A model generated the notes under the pieces. It was not told the DNA's origin. It saw nothing but the letters and a program-made list of their open reading frames with translations, and ran no database searches. 64,000 bases of DNA, taken from Nostoc sp. FACHB-892 (GTDB lineage: Bacteria > Cyanobacteriota > Cyanobacteriia > Cyanobacteriales > Nostocaceae). The DNA is taken from positions 1-64,000 of the forward strand of contig NZ_JACJTR010000024.1 in the NCBI RefSeq assembly GCF_014698795.1, in the 5' to 3' direction. Of this stretch, positions 62,739 through 64,000 are shown one piece after another (position 1 is the stretch's first letter; each line of letters starts with the position of its first letter). Position numbers and translations under genes: made by a program.

Positions 62739-64000
62739 TTAACCAAAAATATTGACATTGCCGGCACTATATATACTTGAGTCAAGGGGACTGGACGGTA
62801 AACCTTGTAAATCAGCTTTGTTTCGCATAGCCTCAATCCGTTCAGCTTCCCGGATTGCCAGAGGATTCATATTATTTCTCGCTGACAATAATGCTTCAAG
62901 TCTAATTTCTAGCGGCGGCAGTTCACCCATAGGTGGAACATCGTCTGTGAACATCAGGCAAAAAGTAGAGATAGCCGCCCTTTCCACAATTGCTTGGATT
63001 TCCGCACCCACACAGCGATGGGTCGCTTTGAGTAGTCTACGCCATTCTTCATCGCTGAACACATCTCTATCACGGAACCGATAATCAAATCTAGCGAGAT
63101 GAATTTTAAAAATCGAGTGTCGTTCCCCATTATTGGGTAAATCCACCTTAAAAATGTCGTCAAATCTCCCGCTTCTAGTCAGTTCTGGTGGTAGCCATTC
63201 AATGTTGTTGGCAGAAGCAATAATTAATACATCACTCTTTCTTTCCTGCATCCAGGTTAACAACATCCCTGCTAGTCTTCGGGACAAATCATCATCGAGA
63301 GTAAATCCCTTGTCAAAGTCGTCTAGGTATAGAATTACACGGTTAATCCTGTCTACTAGTGCCAGCAAGTTTTTTAGCTTGTACTCCGCCATGTTGCCGT
63401 AACTACGAAAACTGCCCCACTCTAAAACGATCATCGGAATCCCCAATCGCTGGGAGCAAGCTTTCGCTGAATGAGATTTACCTGTGCCTGGGGGCCCAAT
63501 CAATAAAATACCTTTGGGTAGCCGAAGATTATATGCTTTAGCTAACGGCGTTAATAAGCGCTTATATGTCTTAAAAGATTCCTGCATCAAGTCCAGTCCG
63601 CCAACTTCAATTGCTGGCGGCTGGAGAAACTCAATATTGTAAACTCGCCTGAGCAGGTCAGTTTTGTAAAGAGAAAGTTTTTTTGTCAGTTCTTGGGCTT
63701 TGGTACAAGAAGCTGTAGCCCAATTAATCCCATACTCAATATCTGCTAAATACATCCCCACAGCAGCAAGGGCGATCTCATGAATTTCCTTTTCACTATA
63801 GTTTTTTGGCAATATCCCTTGTAGATAATTGCTGATTTCTTCAACTGTTGGCAGTTCTTGTGTAATCGTCGGCACAAATGCGGTAATTTCAGATGAAAGA
63901 CTGGCGTTTGGCCCCAACAGGATAGCTGTTCTATTTGAGTTCCGGTTGTCAAGTTTCAGATTTATAAGGGCAGACTTAATCCATTCGGCGGTTAAGAAAA
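62739..64000 (-). CDS. AAA+ ATPase, partial at window end
   Basis: A 26S-regulatory/FtsH/Ycf46-type AAA+ module with Walker A LLIGPPGTGKSHSA, Walker B VILYLDDFDKG, sensor 1 IIASANN, and the arginine-finger block LTRSGRFDDIFKVDLP. The open frame continues through 63917 to the end of the window (AEWIKSALINLKLDNRNS lies upstream of the internal TTG), so the true start is outside. It precedes the DUF192 gene by 3 bases. AAA+ proteins of this kind remodel or unfold substrate proteins; a partner is not visible. On this strand it is upstream of the whole secretion operon. Confidence 0.85.
   Translation of the reverse strand, partial: FLTAEWIKSALINLKLDNRNSNRTAILLGPNASLSSEITAFVPTITQELPTVEEISNYLQGILPKNYSEKEIHEIALAAVGMYLADIEYGINWATASCTKAQELTKKLSLYKTDLLRRVYNIEFLQPPAIEVGGLDLMQESFKTYKRLLTPLAKAYNLRLPKGILLIGPPGTGKSHSAKACSQRLGIPMIVLEWGSFRSYGNMAEYKLKNLLALVDRINRVILYLDDFDKGFTLDDDLSRRLAGMLLTWMQERKSDVLIIASANNIEWLPPELTRSGRFDDIFKVDLPNNGERHSIFKIHLARFDYRFRDRDVFSDEEWRRLLKATHRCVGAEIQAIVERAAISTFCLMFTDDVPPMGELPPLEIRLEALLSARNNMNPLAIREAERIEAMRNKADLQGLPSSPLDSSIYSAGNVNIFG

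Overview
The window looks like part of a large plasmid of a filamentous, probably Nostoc-like cyanobacterium. The evidence is the frequent GCGATCGC (HIP1) octamers (for example at 176, 26056 and 27961), an SLH-domain iron-uptake porin, a SufR-type regulator, a cyanobacterial group 2 sigma factor, a perfect cyanobacterial LexA box, and plasmid partition and transfer genes. No rRNA, tRNA or CRISPR array was recognised, and no assignment was made by database search.

Region 1 (1-17.3 kb) is cargo. It holds a glutathione transferase, a glutamine-synthetase-like ligase, a large SNF2 helicase followed by a decayed SWIM gene, a secreted protein and a small zinc-ribbon protein. Next comes a SufR-like regulator divergent from a small redox cluster (SDR, RidA, cupin, AraC regulator, MFS remnant, azoreductase). 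Repeated CTTTAYAAAG palindromes precede two transcripts of that cluster. The region ends with a porin, a MITE-like element and a frameshifted SDR.

Region 2 (17.3-26 kb) is maintenance: a sigma factor, a RecD2-type helicase under a LexA box, and ParAB with two copies of a parS-like palindrome. It also contains a decayed sigma-factor gene, then an actin-like ParM gene with a small partner and an upstream block of dyad repeats.

Region 3 (26-44.4 kb) contains a deleted SNF2 gene with an intact SWIM partner, followed by a 1730-residue protein. That protein carries several landmarks of the RNA polymerase beta-prime core in one chain, including a DYDGD motif, and is the most interesting gene here. 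A second actin-like partition operon diverges, across a repeat cluster, from a MOB_V relaxase fused to a Toprim primase-like region. A Bro-N-like protein, two overlapping P-loop ATPases with a membrane partner, and a NarL-type regulator complete the region.

Region 4 (44.5-64 kb, all minus strand) is a type IV secretion / conjugation operon. In transcription order it reads AAA+ ATPase (running off the window end), DUF192 protein, VirB2-, VirB3-, VirB4-, VirB5-, VirB6-, VirB8-, VirB10- and VirB9/TraK-like proteins, an unknown exported protein, the coupling ATPase, a short relaxase-like protein, a Toprim/DUF3854 primase-like protein and an unknown protein. Many of these genes overlap by ATGA or are only a few bases apart. 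A GTAC-N10/11-GTAC element occurs near three plasmid genes and may link their control.
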